Assembly: GCA_027422505.1 (NCBI GenBank)
Contig: JAPQWV010000483.1
Span: 124,001 to 188,000, forward strand
DNA: 64,000 nucleotides
Source of the DNA: Craterostigma plantagineum
Taxonomy: Eukaryota > Streptophyta > Magnoliopsida > Lamiales > Linderniaceae
Reading direction: 5' to 3'
In this document: positions 1 through 11,515 of the stretch, one piece after another
Position numbering within the stretch: the first letter of the stretch is position 1
Layout: every line of letters begins with the position of its first letter
Made by a program: the position numbers and the translations under genes
Notes under the pieces: generated by a model
What the model was told of the DNA's origin: nothing
Database searches by the model: none
What the model saw: the letters and a program-made list of their open reading frames with translations, nothing else

Positions 1-2
<2 letters not shown>

Positions 3-32
<30 letters not shown>
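3..32. repeat. (TA)n microsatellite
   Basis: Perfect TA run at the left edge of the window. It is mirrored by the TA run at 30603-30629 that closes the right arm of the inverted duplication. Confidence 0.95.
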
Positions 33-34
<2 letters not shown>

Positions 35-620
35 ACCTGCTGGGTCTGACATTTATATTATATATATATGTATATATTCATGGTGGAAATGTTAAAATAA
101 AAATCTGGTCCCCCTTTTCTGCAATTTTTGGCTTCTGGTGAGTGGGGACGTGCCTGACGAAGTCAGATAGAATTCAATAGTAAGCTTAATACTAATAATA
201 GTTGGTGCACATATATTTAACTATAAACATTATATATACGCTGGAAGACTGAAGAGTCAAATAGAAGTTTCCAATCATAATTCAAAACAACAATCAAAGG
301 CCATGCCAACATGTAATGAATTGGGCTGCCCAATCACGAGCAAGATCTATATATAGTTCATGGACGATGTTGTCTCATTTTGTCATGGATGATTGTACGT
401 CGTACGGCCATAACAACAGCTGAAATTTTAGTTTAGAGGAAAGAAAATGAAAAAAAAAGAAAGAGAACAAACAAAGATTACAACAATAGAACTAATTGTG
501 GAGGAGTTACCTTGTGATTGAGAACACACACAATTTGATATTTGTTGACCACCAAAAGTTCTAGAGGAGTTATTACAAATTAATATCAATAGGATTATCG
601 CCTCCTCTTTTAAACCTTGA

Positions 621-650
621 ATCAGGCCATGCAAAAGCCATTATAAATAC
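621..650 (+). promoter_or_regulatory. CRP1 promoter: RY-type CATGCA plus TATA box
   Basis: CATGCA (628-633) lies 8 bases before TATAAAT (642-648), about 85 bp upstream of the CRP1 ATG at 735. The arrangement 'catgca ... ccattataaat' recurs in front of CRP3 and, in degraded form, CRP2. CATGCA is the core of the RY element bound by B3 factors in seeds; a role here is inference. Confidence 0.5.
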
Positions 651-734
651 AAGGAACGTCTAAAATACAAGTACAAATACCATCTCAAACACCAATCATA
701 ATCCATTCATTCACTCGCTCTCACTCACAAAAAA

Positions 735-1105
735 ATGGGAAAGATCTCAGCAAAAGTACTCTTGTTCGTGGCTGTCTTAAGCTTCCTCATTCTTGCAGGT
801 ACGAACATTATATTACACGCATTAGGCAACAAAACCATTGGAGGCTATTATAAATAACAGTGATCAAAATCGCATATAAAAAAAATCTGATTTTGTTTTC
901 AGGATTGGTGTCGGTTGGGGCGAAGGAGTGTGTGCACGTTTTTCCTAAGGTCGAATGTACGTTTCAAGGCATATCAGTATGCGAAGAATGCAGAAAAATT
1001 CCAAACATTATTAGCATAAGCTGCGATAAGAAGACTACTCCGTCCCTATGCGTTTGCGTCGCGCGTTGCAAGAAAGAAAGCACAAACCATCAAACCCTTA
1101 ATTAA
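735..1105 (+). CDS. CRP1, small secreted eight-cysteine peptide
   Basis: Two exons, 735-798 and 903-1105, joined by a phase-1 intron with GT/AG borders, give 88 residues. Exon 1 is a hydrophobic signal peptide (starts MGKIS, core VLLFVAVLSFLILA). Exon 2 is the mature peptide with eight cysteines spaced C-x8-C-x7-C-x2-C-x10-C-x8-C-x-C-x3-C. A signal exon, a phase-1 intron and a one-exon mature domain ending in CxC is the usual gene layout of plant defensin-like peptides. The canonical CxxxC helix motif is replaced by CxxC, so I do not call it a defensin. It belongs with CRP2 (1964) and CRP3 (37443), which share the exact spacing and motifs such as PKxEC and QG. A secreted signalling or antimicrobial role is inference. 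The right-arm copy is broken. Confidence 0.85.
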
Positions 1106-1880
1106 TAAGGCGCCTGAGATTTTCGATCGAAAAATGATCTAGTTTTATGACGTAATAATCTTTGATACACACACACACACTCGATTCTAATATTTTTTTT
1201 TTTTTTTTTGTGGTGAGGACCATTTGTTTCTCATGAATTTCTGCAAAAACAATGAAGAAAAACTTTTTGCATTTCAATCATCTTTCGAAACAATCAATTA
1301 AGCCGCCTCGACTTAGGTCACCAGTTCGAATCAATTAAATACGGGGCCGTGTCCGAAATATAAATAATATATATATATATATATATATATGGATAAGGTT
1401 GTTGTTTATTCGATGTAAAAATGGGATGCCCCAAATTTCTTGAGCATCCTCAAATATTATTCCACAGACGGCGTTATCTCTTATGCAAACGGCGGCTGAT
1501 TTGTCCTAAAACAGAAATGAGTTTTTCGATTGATACATTGTTCGAAAACAAAGTTAATCCAACGGATATGTATGATCTATGCTTCTTCAATATGCACTAG
1601 CAGTCTAGCTATGGTAATATTCTTAAATGATATTTTCTGAGAAAAAAAGACCCGATTTTATGCTTCTTTAACATGCAATCCTTGTATTTTTTAATGATAT
1701 TTTCTGAGGAAAAAACCCTAGTTTTTATCATTAAATGATAGTACATACCCTACAAATAACGACCAGCAACTAGTCGTTGTCATATTAATGGAAAAGAACT
1801 GTTCACAGCCGAAAACCTAGACAGGCATATATTTGTACAATATATATATGTATCATGGCATGGCGATTCTCTAATTAATA
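1106..1880. other. intergenic, no gene seen
   Basis: AT-rich spacer between CRP1 and CRP2. It contains a CA run (1166-1180), a T tract near 1193-1210 and a TA microsatellite (about 1368-1391). No conserved coding sequence was recognised. Confidence 0.6.
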
Positions 1881-1888
1881 ATTATGTA

Positions 1889-1920
1889 TATATCATGAAG
1901 GGCCAATACCATTATAAAAT
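1889..1920 (+). promoter_or_regulatory. CRP2 promoter: ATCATGAAGGG block plus TATA box
   Basis: 'atcatgaaggg' at about 1892-1902 is followed by TATAAAAT at 1913-1920, about 45 bp before the ATG. CRP3 has 'atcatgaaggggg' then CATGCA then TATAAAT at 37334-37366. The two promoters are clearly related. Confidence 0.5.
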
Positions 1921-1963
1921 ATAGAACAACAACAATAATATTCATTCCATTCTTCACATTACT

Positions 1964-2313
1964 ATGGCAAAACTTTCAGCAAATGTCTTGCTTGTGGCTG
2001 TCATAAGCTTTCTGATGCTACAAGGTATGACATAGACACACATATATATACTAAATTAAAAATCTGATTGTTTATTTTTTTGATATATCGAAGCACAGGC
2101 GAGATAGGAGGATTCGTATGGGTTCGGGCGGAGAACTGCGTATACGTATTTCCTAAGACAGAATGTGCGAGGCAAGGCATAGAAGTATGCTGGCAATGCT
2201 TAAAGCTTCCAAAGCTCATAGGGGTACGATGTGATACGAGGACAACTCAGCCCTACTGTGTTTGCACGACACATTGCAAGAAGAAGACGAAGGAAGAAGA
2301 AGGCACAAACTAA
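1964..2313 (+). CDS. CRP2, small secreted eight-cysteine peptide
   Basis: Exons 1964-2024 and 2099-2313 with a phase-1 intron encode 91 residues. Exon 1 is a signal peptide (MAKLSANVLL...). The mature part has the same eight-cysteine spacing as CRP1, with CWQC as the CxxC pair and CVCTTHC as the terminal CxCx3C. The C-terminus is short and charged, rich in K and E. The gene sits about 860 bp downstream of CRP1 on the same strand, so the two look like tandem duplicates. A related, still open copy lies in the other arm (28274-28645) with amino-acid changes. Function unknown; secretion is supported by the signal peptide and cysteines. Confidence 0.85.
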
Positions 2314-3211
2314 TATTTGGAATCAGTTCTATGATTTGTAATGCAATTTCTCATGTTTTTGAAAAATTAATATAGAACCGGTTTATCTCGTTTCTAATCG
2401 ACTCACTTCATCTTTTAAATGCCAAACCTCGTTATTGTTACTTCATTTGCGGACAATGAAAACATTCATTCGACTGTAATATATTTGTATCTTGTGCTTT
2501 TTGATTGAGTTAAGGTTGTATTGTAGGAAATGACGGGGGTTGGTCTTGACTCTTGTAGGGGGCATATAGTTTTCATGGTTGTATTTTAGCGGGTATTCTT
2601 TAATTTCATCAAATGTAAGGGGCTAATTTGTTATTACCCGATTGTATTATTATATATATGTTCTTCCAGCGCAATAAAAAAAGCAAAAAGAAATACTGTA
2701 CCTAATCGCGTAGTAGGCGAGCGTTGATGATTGATTGCAAATCAAAGAAAGTCTGAAACTTGAGAAATCGTTGGTGGGATACGAAGCTAATTAGCGTTGA
2801 AGGCTAAACCGAAAGGTGAGCGCCGTCGGCAATCTTATGTGTAGTCAGTTTATAATCGTCTTCTAGCTGTTCGATGAAATGTCTCAGCGACCTAAAAGCA
2901 GCCTAACTCTCATGATACGAGTAAAATAGAACACCTTCACCTATGTGTCTTGTCATTTGCTGTTTTTCTCCAACAGGCAACAACCGCCGATAAGCTCTTT
3001 GACATGCCACATACACACACACACACACACACATTGTGCAGCTATGACGATAGAATTAGCCTGAAAGCTTCTGAATTTCTTTACTTATTTTATGATTTTT
3101 TTGGCCAATAAGAGATTTTGGAATATGATCTCTAAATGTTCTATTATCTTAACCATGCAAATTGCTTTCTTGTTGCATATTGGCCAGCGGTTTCGAAGGA
3201 AAGTAAAAAAG
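2314..3211. other. intergenic and 5' leader region, no gene seen
   Basis: Sequence between CRP2 and the 96-residue protein gene. A (CA)n microsatellite lies at about 3011-3033. The last part is probably the 5' leader of the downstream gene, with an intron-like 'ttggccag' acceptor at about 3180-3187. No protein family was recognised before 3212. Confidence 0.5.
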
Positions 3212-3912
3212 ATGTCCCTTAGGCGAGTGCTTGGATTTTCCGATGGAGAACTGATGAGGTCCGATTGCAAACCGTGTTCTCGGCTGATGAGGCAAACTGC
3301 TGGTATCTTTACGGTTGGAGGAGGATTGGGATTTTGGATTCTATGCCGCTTGCATTATGGTCAGTGGATTTCTACCATTTGATGCTCTCAGTGTGTTTTC
3401 TTCTGTCCTATCGTATCGCCTGGAATTAGTTCTTTTCGACTTCAAAACGCTTTAAAAGGCTGCAACTTGGGATCTTACACGCTACTGATGCCATGCAAAC
3501 CATTTAGGTAACTTCAATTTTTAGCGATATGAGATGTCTTGGCGAATTGTTGTTCTTGGCCGTTCATTCTACTGTATTTGTCTCTCTTGAACTTCCTCTA
3601 AGTGGGCTTTGATCGTTTCTTTGGAAGTGTCTTGAACATTCTGAGAGCATTGACGTATGATGCTGATATCTGTCAAAGATTGATATATTTTCTCAATCTT
3701 TCTCTCTTTTTTTTTTTTTTACCTATATCAAGCATAACATTTTTTGTTGATTAATCGGTGAATCATCAGGTCCAAGAATCACTGTCCCTCGGAGTCTCAG
3801 GTGGGCTGCTTGCGGTGCGGTTTCTACGAGCGCAACCACTGCTTTGTTGGTTCGTCTTTTCAGCCCAGAATGCGAACCCCAAAACATAGAAGCTTATGAC
3901 AAGAAACCGTGA
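3212..3912 (+). CDS. 96-residue conserved-looking membrane protein, function unknown
   Basis: Exons 3212-3359 and 3770-3912, phase-1 intron with GT/AG borders and a pyrimidine tract before the acceptor, give 96 residues. The N-terminal part is basic and polar (MSLRRVLGFSDGELMRSDCK). A Gly-rich hydrophobic stretch (TAGIFTVGGGLGFWILCRL) and a second weak one (WAACGAVSTSATTALLVRLF) follow, then a polar tail ending in AYDKKP. Two short membrane segments and two N-terminal cysteines suggest a small organellar membrane protein, but I cannot name the family. The ATG was chosen because upstream sequence loses coding character. The right-arm copy has a 1-bp loss in exon 1. Confidence 0.6.
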
Positions 3913-4235
3913 CATTGATGTACGTGTTTTATTTCATTTCATCACCATCCATATTAAGGTTGTAATGTATGATCCATCTATGTCGGAAAATTTTAAGCCC
4001 ACTCAGCACATCTCCGAATAATTCCATTTCTTATAGTGGAAGGATACCAAAAAAAAAGCTAAGTGGTTTGTAGTGGAAGGCTCGTTGTGGTGTGACAAAG
4101 TTAATATGGATATTGTATTATATATGCCCATCTTCGTCCCTACCAAAATCTTTTATTCAAAATAAAGAGCAAATCCATTGAGGAAGAATAAAGCAATCAA
4201 TCTATCGGCACGTGAGGCTCACGTGGTTCAGCGTA

Positions 4236-5865
4236 ATGTCAACTAAGCGATGCAATAAACTAAATAAACGTCCTCTTCGTCTTCGTCCCTACCAAGGTAT
4301 TTCTTCCACGTCGAGCAAAAAAAGTATGCCTCTTCAGAGAGAGATCGCCGGCGGCGACGGCGAAGATCCGACCCAAAAACCCATCACCGAAGCCGAGATC
4401 CGAGCCGAATTCTCCCACCACGATCCGTCCATCGCTCGGATCAACAACGGAAGCTTCGGTTGCTGTCCCGCCTCCGTCATCGCCGCCCAGCGCCGCCATC
4501 AGCTAAGGTTCCTCCGCCAGCCCGATCGGTTCTACCTCCGCGAGCTGCAGCCGTCGGAACTCTCCGCAAGAAGGATAGTCCAGAGGCTCATCAACGCACG
4601 CCACGTGGACGACGTCTCCTTCGTCGACAATGCCACCACCGCCGCCGCCGTGGTCCTCCAGCAAGCCGCGTGGTCTTTCTTCTCCGGGGAGTTCCAGCCC
4701 GGCGACGCCGTGATACTTTTCCACTACGCCTATGGGGCCGTCAAGAAGTCAGTCGAGGCCTACATCACACGCGCCGGCGGACACGTCATCGAGGTAAACA
4801 TATACATCTTCATTCCTTTTCGTTTCTTCTTCTAATACAAAGACAACATTGAATGACATTTTTGGCCCCCAGGAAAAAAAAATGACATTTTGTCCTAATC
4901 ATTGAGCAATTTGTTATCCTCGCGTTGAAACTAAAGATGCCACTTTTTGTCCCAATTTTATCAATTTGTGCCGTTTTCGTCCCCCGATCAACATTAACTG
5001 CTAATTTTTTACATGCATTTGAATACATATATATATAGGTAAACCTCCCATTCCCCGTAAAATCGAAGCAAGAAATCATAACGGAGTTCTCAAAAGCCCT
5101 AGAAATCGGCAAATCGAACAACAATGGAAAGATCCGACTAGCCATCATCGACCACATAACCTCCATGCCCAGCGTGCTCATCCCCGTCAAGCAGCTCGTC
5201 CAAATGTGTCGGGCCCACGACGTGGGCCAAATCTTCGTCGACGGGGCCCACGCCATAGGCAACGTAGAGGTCGACGTCCAAGAAATCGACGCCGACTTCT
5301 ACACGAGCAACATGCACAAGTGGCTCTTCTGCCCCCCTTCCTCCGCCTTCCTCCACGCCAAGCCACCGCCCAACCACCACCACCACCACGGCGGAGAGTG
5401 GTGGGCCGGGACGAGGGACCACAGCGCCCATTTGGTCCTGCCCGAGGCGGTTGGGTTCGCGGGGCGGTTCGAGGGCGGGCTCGAAGGACTGATGGGCAGG
5501 AACCGCGAGCGGGCCTTCGAGATGGCAGAGATGCTGGCTCGGGCTTGGGGGACCCACCTCGGGGCGCCGAGGGAGATGTGCACCAGCATGGCCATGGTTG
5601 GCCTCCCCGCGTGCCTGCGATTTCAGGCGAGGCCGACGCGTCGAGGCTGAGGGCCCACCTGAGGGTTGCTTTTAGGGTGGAGGTTCCGATTTATTACAGC
5701 GGCGGGCCCCACGCTGTCGAGGGAGGGGAGGATGAGAGTAGAATCACGGGATATGCGAGGATATCCCATCAGGTGTACAACGTCGACGAGGATTATTACA
5801 GGTTGAGGGACGCCGTCAGAGAGCTAGTGAGGGACGGGTTTACGTGCGCCCGTCTATCGAAATGA
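4236..5865 (+). CDS. LCD: L-cysteine desulfhydrase-like PLP enzyme (frameshifted as assembled)
   Basis: Exon 1 runs from 4236 (or the inner ATG at 4326) to 4793; exon 2 runs 5039-5865. The product is a fold-type I, class V aminotransferase-like protein resembling plant L-cysteine desulfhydrase, which splits cysteine to pyruvate, ammonia and sulfide. Visible family marks are DNATTAAA early, IDHITSMPS, DGAHAIG as the cofactor-binding Asp/His stretch, and SNMHKWLF with the presumed PLP-binding lysine. The longer start adds about 30 Arg/Lys/Ser-rich residues that could be an organelle transit peptide. A 1-bp loss near 5622 shifts the frame after 'MVGLPACLR'; the C-terminal part (from SGEADASRL to the stop at 5865) is in another frame. 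The other arm keeps the missing G but has its own lesions. The gene converges on the PPR gene 104 bp away. Confidence 0.8.
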
Positions 5866-5969
5866 CGGGTTTTTTTTTGCCCTGTATGTTCTTTCAGCTG
5901 AAGAGGAGAAAGCTCTCTATAGTCTCTTTTCTTACACTGTTTCTATAATCTTTCACTGTTTCTATAATC

Positions 5970-8182
5970 TCATGGTGGCATCTCTTTAAGGCCCTCTTCG
6001 AGTATGCAGCTAACGCCATCTCTCAGATCCAATACTTCGTCATTACAAACTGAGCCCTTCATCAAAAGCCCGTGAGTAAGCTCGCTAGGGACAAATCCTT
6101 TTGCCAACATAACGTCGAGCAAATCCTCGGCCTCTCTACGGTAACTTTCTCTCCATAGGCTGCTTACGACGATGTTATACATTGTCGAGTCGAGAAAATC
6201 GACGAGTTTTTCCTTCACGGCCGGGATGACGGCATGCATGAGAGAATAGCCAGCCAAGGCCCGCAAGAAAAGAGATAGCGTTTCTGCGTCGGGCGTTAGG
6301 CCGCTCCTCAGCATTGCGTTGAAGAGATGGATCGATTCTCCGATTCGATGAGCGGAAATGGTGCTTTCGATGAGAAGGCAGTACGTTTCTGCGTCGAAAT
6401 CGCAGCCGTTAACTATCATTCGTGGGAGTATTGCAGTGGCTTGATTTTTTCCTTGGCCCGATTTGAGTAAGCTTCTCATTATGCTGTTATAGGTGGTCGT
6501 ACTTACTCCTACAGATGCTGATGATGAGCAGAGTAATTTGATTGCTGAGCTGATCCCTCCATTTGTGCAGAGTTTTTCGATCAGCGTATCGAAGGCGTTG
6601 GATTGAAGGACACGGCCCTTTTCAGACATGTAATTGAAAACCTCGAATGCCTCTTTTATGTCTCCATTCTCGCAAAGTTGCTGTATGAATTCTGCATAGG
6701 ATAACGAGTCCAAAGCCCAACACTTCGATCTCATGCGAAGGAACAAATCTAAGGCGTTCAATAGTTTCTCTGATCGGCAGTAAGCAAGAATGATGGCAGA
6801 GTATGTATCAGAGTTGGGAGCAAAGGAAGAAGTAAACATTCTACCAAGGCACTCCAGTGCTTTATTGACCTGAACATTCTCGCCGAGAAAACGAATAAAG
6901 ATATTCCAAGACTCTGTGTCGGTTATATTCTCCTCATACATATCGAGAAACAAACCTTTCGCCACTGTGAAATTGCCGCAGTCACAGCAAGATTTGAGAA
7001 GTATGTTATACAGAGATGCGTCGAAGATTTCACTTTCCTGCAAAAGGCTTTGAGCTTCGACGAATTTATTTATCTCACAAAAGCCGGTAATTACATCTAG
7101 GTAGACTTGATGGTCGGGTTCTAAGCCACGTTCTATCATATCTTCATAGATTTCGATAGCTTCATCCATACGAAGATGCTCGCACAAGCATTTTATCATC
7201 GCCCCATAAGTTGCAGAATCGGGAATTATCTTACAAGCTTTCATCCTTTTGAAGAGCCACGAGGCAACCTCGAGATTTCTCAGCCCACAAAACAGAGGTA
7301 TCACACGATCATAAAACTTAGAGTTCGCCTCACATCTGCGCTTATACACCATGTCGTTTAATACGTCTAAAGCCTCATCGACCATATTTCTGCGAACGAG
7401 CCCATCGATCAGTATCTCGTAAGTTCTAACATTAGGGTTGCATCCTTTCTTGCACATTCGTCTGTACTGATCTAAAGCTGTATCAACTCTCCCAGATTCA
7501 ATCAAGGCATCGATCAAGTAATTCAAAGTTTCTGTGTTGGGCAAAATCTCAGCTTTCGCCATTTCTTTGTACGCAAAGACGACATCCTTAAGATCTCTCT
7601 TTTCCTCAACGAGTGCGCCCATCAAACAGTTTATCACTCCTATTGTAGGCTTAAAGCTGCTCATGTTCATAACTTTAAGAACCCTAAGACCTTCACTAAG
7701 CCTATTGTTGGCAACAAAAGAATCAATCAACGACAATAGCTTCATCTCCAAACCGAGGAATTTCTCCTCACCATTTCTCGGCAGAAACCCTCCATCTCAT
7801 CCAACTCGCCAGCCATTCCCAGCTTCGAAATCATCGCGCAGTAGGTCTCTGCCGTGTGACGAAAGCCTCTCTGAAGAGAAGCCCATCTGAATAGCTTCAG
7901 CGAAGAGTTCAGATCAGGCGTGCTGTCTAACACAGAAACTAAGTTGTCAGGATGGAGATTGCTTCTCAGAAACTGAAATTCGGATTCCTCATGAAAAGGT
8001 GGATTGATTGTTCGATTCTCTTCTTCCTCGTGGCTAGTGTTTTGGTACTTCATCGTCGCGCGAGACACCGAAGACGCCGAGGCTTTTGAGAAGAGAATCC
8101 AATTGGGAATCCTCTTGGTTAGGACCAATGATCGAAGCTTAACGGCCATGAACAGAAGCCGTGAGATGAGTATCAGTCCCAT
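5970..8182 (-). CDS. P-class pentatricopeptide repeat protein (one frameshift as assembled)
   Basis: An intronless gene of about 735 residues. The N-terminal part (8182 or 8149 to about 7745) has a basic, Ser-rich leader (MAVKLRSLVLTKRIPNW) typical of mitochondrial or plastid import. The rest (7751-5970) is built of about 35-residue PPR units with signatures such as TYEILIDGLVRRNMVDEAL, TYGAMIKCLCEHLRMDEAI and TYNSIMRSLLKSGQ. No E, DYW or SMR domain is seen, so it is a P-class RNA-binding organellar protein. A 1-bp loss near 7750 separates the two frames. The right-arm copy reads through at that point (REKFLGLEMKLLS), which shows the ancestral frame. Target RNA unknown. Confidence 0.85.
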
Positions 8183-8262
8183 TCAAGCTTAATTTCATCG
8201 GAAGCCATTTTTACACGTTTTCAGCTCACATTTTGATTCTGCGATGAACTTACTACTGCACA

Positions 8263-9155
8263 CACTACGCAAGAGAAAGGAAAAAGGGTGCAATTTTTCT
8301 TGGATTTTTTCAAATTGGGCCAAAGCCCATTATATAAGCCCAATTCAGGTCACAATTGGACACGTGGACATTTCTAAAGCCCGTAGTGATTGCCGCGCCC
8401 AAACAATTTCCGAACCAAATTTAAGAATCTTTGTCTTTACCACAATTCGAGGTTCGGTTTCTCCGAACCTAAACAATTAAAGGGACCGAGCCTTTCTTCG
8501 TGGGGTATGTTCAAATGAATTGTTCATAAATTAATATTAAAATCGATTAGAATTTGCATGTGTACTTATGCTTGCGAGTCCCATTTTTGTCATCTTGTTT
8601 AATAATTATCTTTAATATTTTCGTGGACATGGGATAAAGACAAAGACTTTAATTACAGCTGAGATCAGTCTCACGCAAGAACACGTGATTTTCAGTTCGA
8701 ATTTGAATTTTTCTCTACTATTCCTTCATACGAAATAGTTGAGTTAATAAATATGTGGTGGCTATGAATTATGGTCGTTTTCCCCTTTTATTTGAAGACA
8801 ACGATTTTTTATAGTTTTGTTTCGCTTCGAAAAGTTGATGTTTTTCTTAAGCTTCTCAAACTCTTATTCTTACAGCTACAAGTAAAACAAATAGTCAACT
8901 TTCTGAATTATCGGCAGAAAAGGTTCGAATTTTATAAATAAATATATATTATATATGGAAGTCCATCCACATGCAGTGGGCAAGATTTGAGCCTCCATTA
9001 AATGCGACCGCGAGCGTCGTAGAAGAGCAATTACTGAAACGAAGTCGCTCTATATTCTAGGGCCCGATTCATTACACCTACTTGTTTAGATAAATTCGAT
9101 CTGGGTTTTTTTTTTTTCTTTCAAGAATTCCGTATTTATTTATGCTGCGGCGGCG
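8263..9155. other. intergenic, promoter of NEAP
   Basis: Unique sequence inside the inverted-duplication spacer. It contains AT-rich stretches and short TA runs (8940-8955) but no coding sequence that I recognise. It includes the 5' leader of the gene starting at 9156. Confidence 0.5.
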
Positions 9156-11115
9156 ATGGCGTCACCATCGGAGAAGCTGACATCATCTTCAAGGGAGGTT
9201 GATCCGTTGCTGAAGGATCTTAGCGAGAAGAAGCAGAACTTCAGGCGCGGCGTCGTTTCTTTGGCGGCTGAGCTTAAGGATGTAAGAGCTCGACTCGCTT
9301 CTCAGCAGAACTCTTTAGCTAGAGAGGCTTTGACTAGACAGGTGTGTAATGAATTGGCTCACTATTTATCAATCGCATGTATTTTCTTCTTCTTTTTCTG
9401 AAGTGTGAGATGTGTCCGTTTGAAATGATTTTTGGTATGTTGTTTTGGGTTTTTGCTGTATGGAAGTACAATGATTGAAAAAGATGAGATCTTTTATTTT
9501 GGGTTTCTTTGTTTTTTCTGATTTCCGTAATTTCGTTCTTTTCCTTCGTTTTGTAGGAAGCAGAAAGTAGGGTGAAGAACATGGAATCGGAGATGTGCAG
9601 ATTAAAAAGGAGTTTAGAGGAGAGAGATCTGCAGCTCAAGGCTTCAACATCAGCTGCTGAAACTGTAATAATAATCCCTAACTCTTCCTTAGTTATTGTC
9701 TGAGTGAGATTTCTTGTTCATGGGAATCGATCATGGTTGTTGAAGTGAATTCATTTTAGGTTTATTATATCTCGGTTTTGGTGTTTGTGGTTTGTCTTGA
9801 AAGACTAGAAAAAAAACACGTCTTGAATCCACTCCTCTTCTCAAGAACCCTTTTTGGCTTTTCTTGTTTGTTGCATCTGGGAAGTGTGAATCCTATTCAA
9901 GTGTGCTGCAAAGCATCTGAAATTGTCTCACTTTAGTTTTAAAAAAATCTTGGATTATAGTTTGAACAAATCTAGGAACTTGTCTCCCTCATTAGTCAAC
10001 ATTAGCTGGTAATAAAGGTGAATCTTGTTGAACCACATAATAATAATCTTTTTCATCAATTGCCTTATTTCTGTGCTATCTCTGGCCCTCTTTGTGTATA
10101 CTATTTCCTCTTATCTCTTGCTAAATAGCAGCTTGATGCAGGCCCTATATATGAATGATTTTCGCCTTTTTTTCCGAAATATTGTGTAGTCCAAAAATCC
10201 AAGATTCGTAGTAAAAACCCTCCTTTTGCTTCACAGTACGTTAAAGAATTAGACGATCTTAGCTTAGCCCTATCGTCCACCAAAGAGTCCGCCCAAGCAA
10301 GTGCCCGAGCTGCTCAATCAGCTCAATTACAGTGTTGCGCCTTAGCGAAAGAATTGGAAGAAAAGACACCTCCTTGAAAGAACACGAAATCAACGTAAAC
10401 AAACTGCAACAACAAATGGAACTCCTCCAAAAGGATCTCGAAGCTAGAGAACTCTCCCAGACGCAGCTGAGAGACGAAGTCCTTAGAATCGAGCGTGAGA
10501 TAATGCAGTCGTTAGCCATCTCTGGGTCTAAGAAGGACTGCGAATTAAGAAGAATCTTGGACGAGGTTTCCCCGAAGAACGTCGAGAGAATCAATAGGCT
10601 TCTGTCCGTAAAAGACGGCGAGATAGATAAGCTTAGAGATGAGGTGAAGATCATGTCTGCTCATTGGAAGCTTAAGACGGAGGAGATGGAATCTCAGTTA
10701 GAGAAGCAGCGTAGGGTCGATCAAGAATTGAAGAAGAAGGTTCTGAAGTTGGAGTTTTGCCTCCAAGAAGCTCGCGGTCAAATTCGCAAACTGCAGAGAG
10801 TAATTACACCTTTCTCAGTTCTTACAACCTAATTATAGCACGGTTTTCGTAGGATCATTGCATATATTTGATTTCGAACTTTTTTTTTGCTGTGTTTAGA
10901 TGGGAGAGCGAAGGGACAAAGCATTGAAGGAGCTGAGAGATCAGTTGTCATCTAGACGGCAAAACGACGTTAGTGCAGAAGGAAACAGTGAGAACAACGA
11001 CCGAAAAGGTAATGAGAATAATCGTAGTAGTAACAATAATATATGGGAAAGCTATGGTTTCAAGGTCGTAGTTTCCATGTCGATGCTGGTCTTGGTAATG
11101 TTCGCTAAGCGCTGA
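9156..11115 (+). CDS. NEAP: nuclear envelope-associated protein (NEAP), coiled coil with C-terminal anchor
   Basis: Exons 9156-9341, 9557-9664, 10237-10799 and 10900-11115; about 357 residues. NEAPs are plant inner-nuclear-membrane coiled-coil proteins that bind SUN proteins. Visible here are a long heptad-rich coiled coil from about residue 15 to 300, a basic Asn-rich linker (residues 305-335) and a C-terminal hydrophobic anchor ([18 protein letters not shown]). A 1-bp loss in an A run near 10361 (expected [11 protein letters not shown]) breaks the frame inside exon 3; I read it as an assembly error because everything before and after matches the family. The gene converges on the X8 gene, as NEAP3 and its X8 neighbour do in Arabidopsis from memory. 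Confidence 0.85.
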
Positions 11116-11515
11116 TAATATTGCGAGAAATGATTGGCTTTCGTGCGTCTCTATGTAGTCTCTCTATGTAGTCCCAAGGGTCGTGGATTTAAGGTAGATA
11201 GAGTTTTGTCTGTAGGAAAATGTATATCTATCAAGGTCTCATTCGTCGATGCATACAATTACATGTCCCATATTGGGTAAGACGAACTAATAGAGTACAT
11301 ATATGTCGAGTGTATATGCAAGTAATAGGAAGTCATGCAAACATAGCATCGACCGATTCTTGGCTCGATTCTCGACTGTGTTTTCATGTAATCAACTGTA
11401 CAGCCTCGAATGTGTGTATGTATATTTCAATTAATGACGAACGCTAATCGTGTAATAAAGAAGACGATGTGAAGAGCGGCGACGGGCCGTAATAGAGACT
11501 TGGACGAAATTGAGG

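Larger units (their letters stand above)
1..8262. repeat. left arm of ~8.3 kb inverted duplication
   Basis: The whole stretch recurs in reverse complement at 22291-30630. The matching order is CRP1, CRP2, 96-residue protein, desulfhydrase, PPR. The inner edge is sharp: similarity starts at the 'ctactgcaca' block ending near 8262, which matches 'tgtgcagtag' at 22291. The outer edge is unresolved because the window opens inside the TA microsatellite that also ends the right arm. The repeat may therefore continue to the left. Arms differ by scattered substitutions, many 1-5 bp indels and a few longer insertions. Confidence 0.95.

Noticed and set aside
735..1105. Calling CRP1-3 plant defensins
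   Set aside because: The CxxxC helix motif is missing and the spacing differs from the defensin pattern seen at 41794-42274.
5138..5595. Open frames antisense to the desulfhydrase exon (and mirror frames at 24969-25431)
   Set aside because: Caused by GC-rich codon bias of the real exon. No family features; the sense frame has the PLP motifs.
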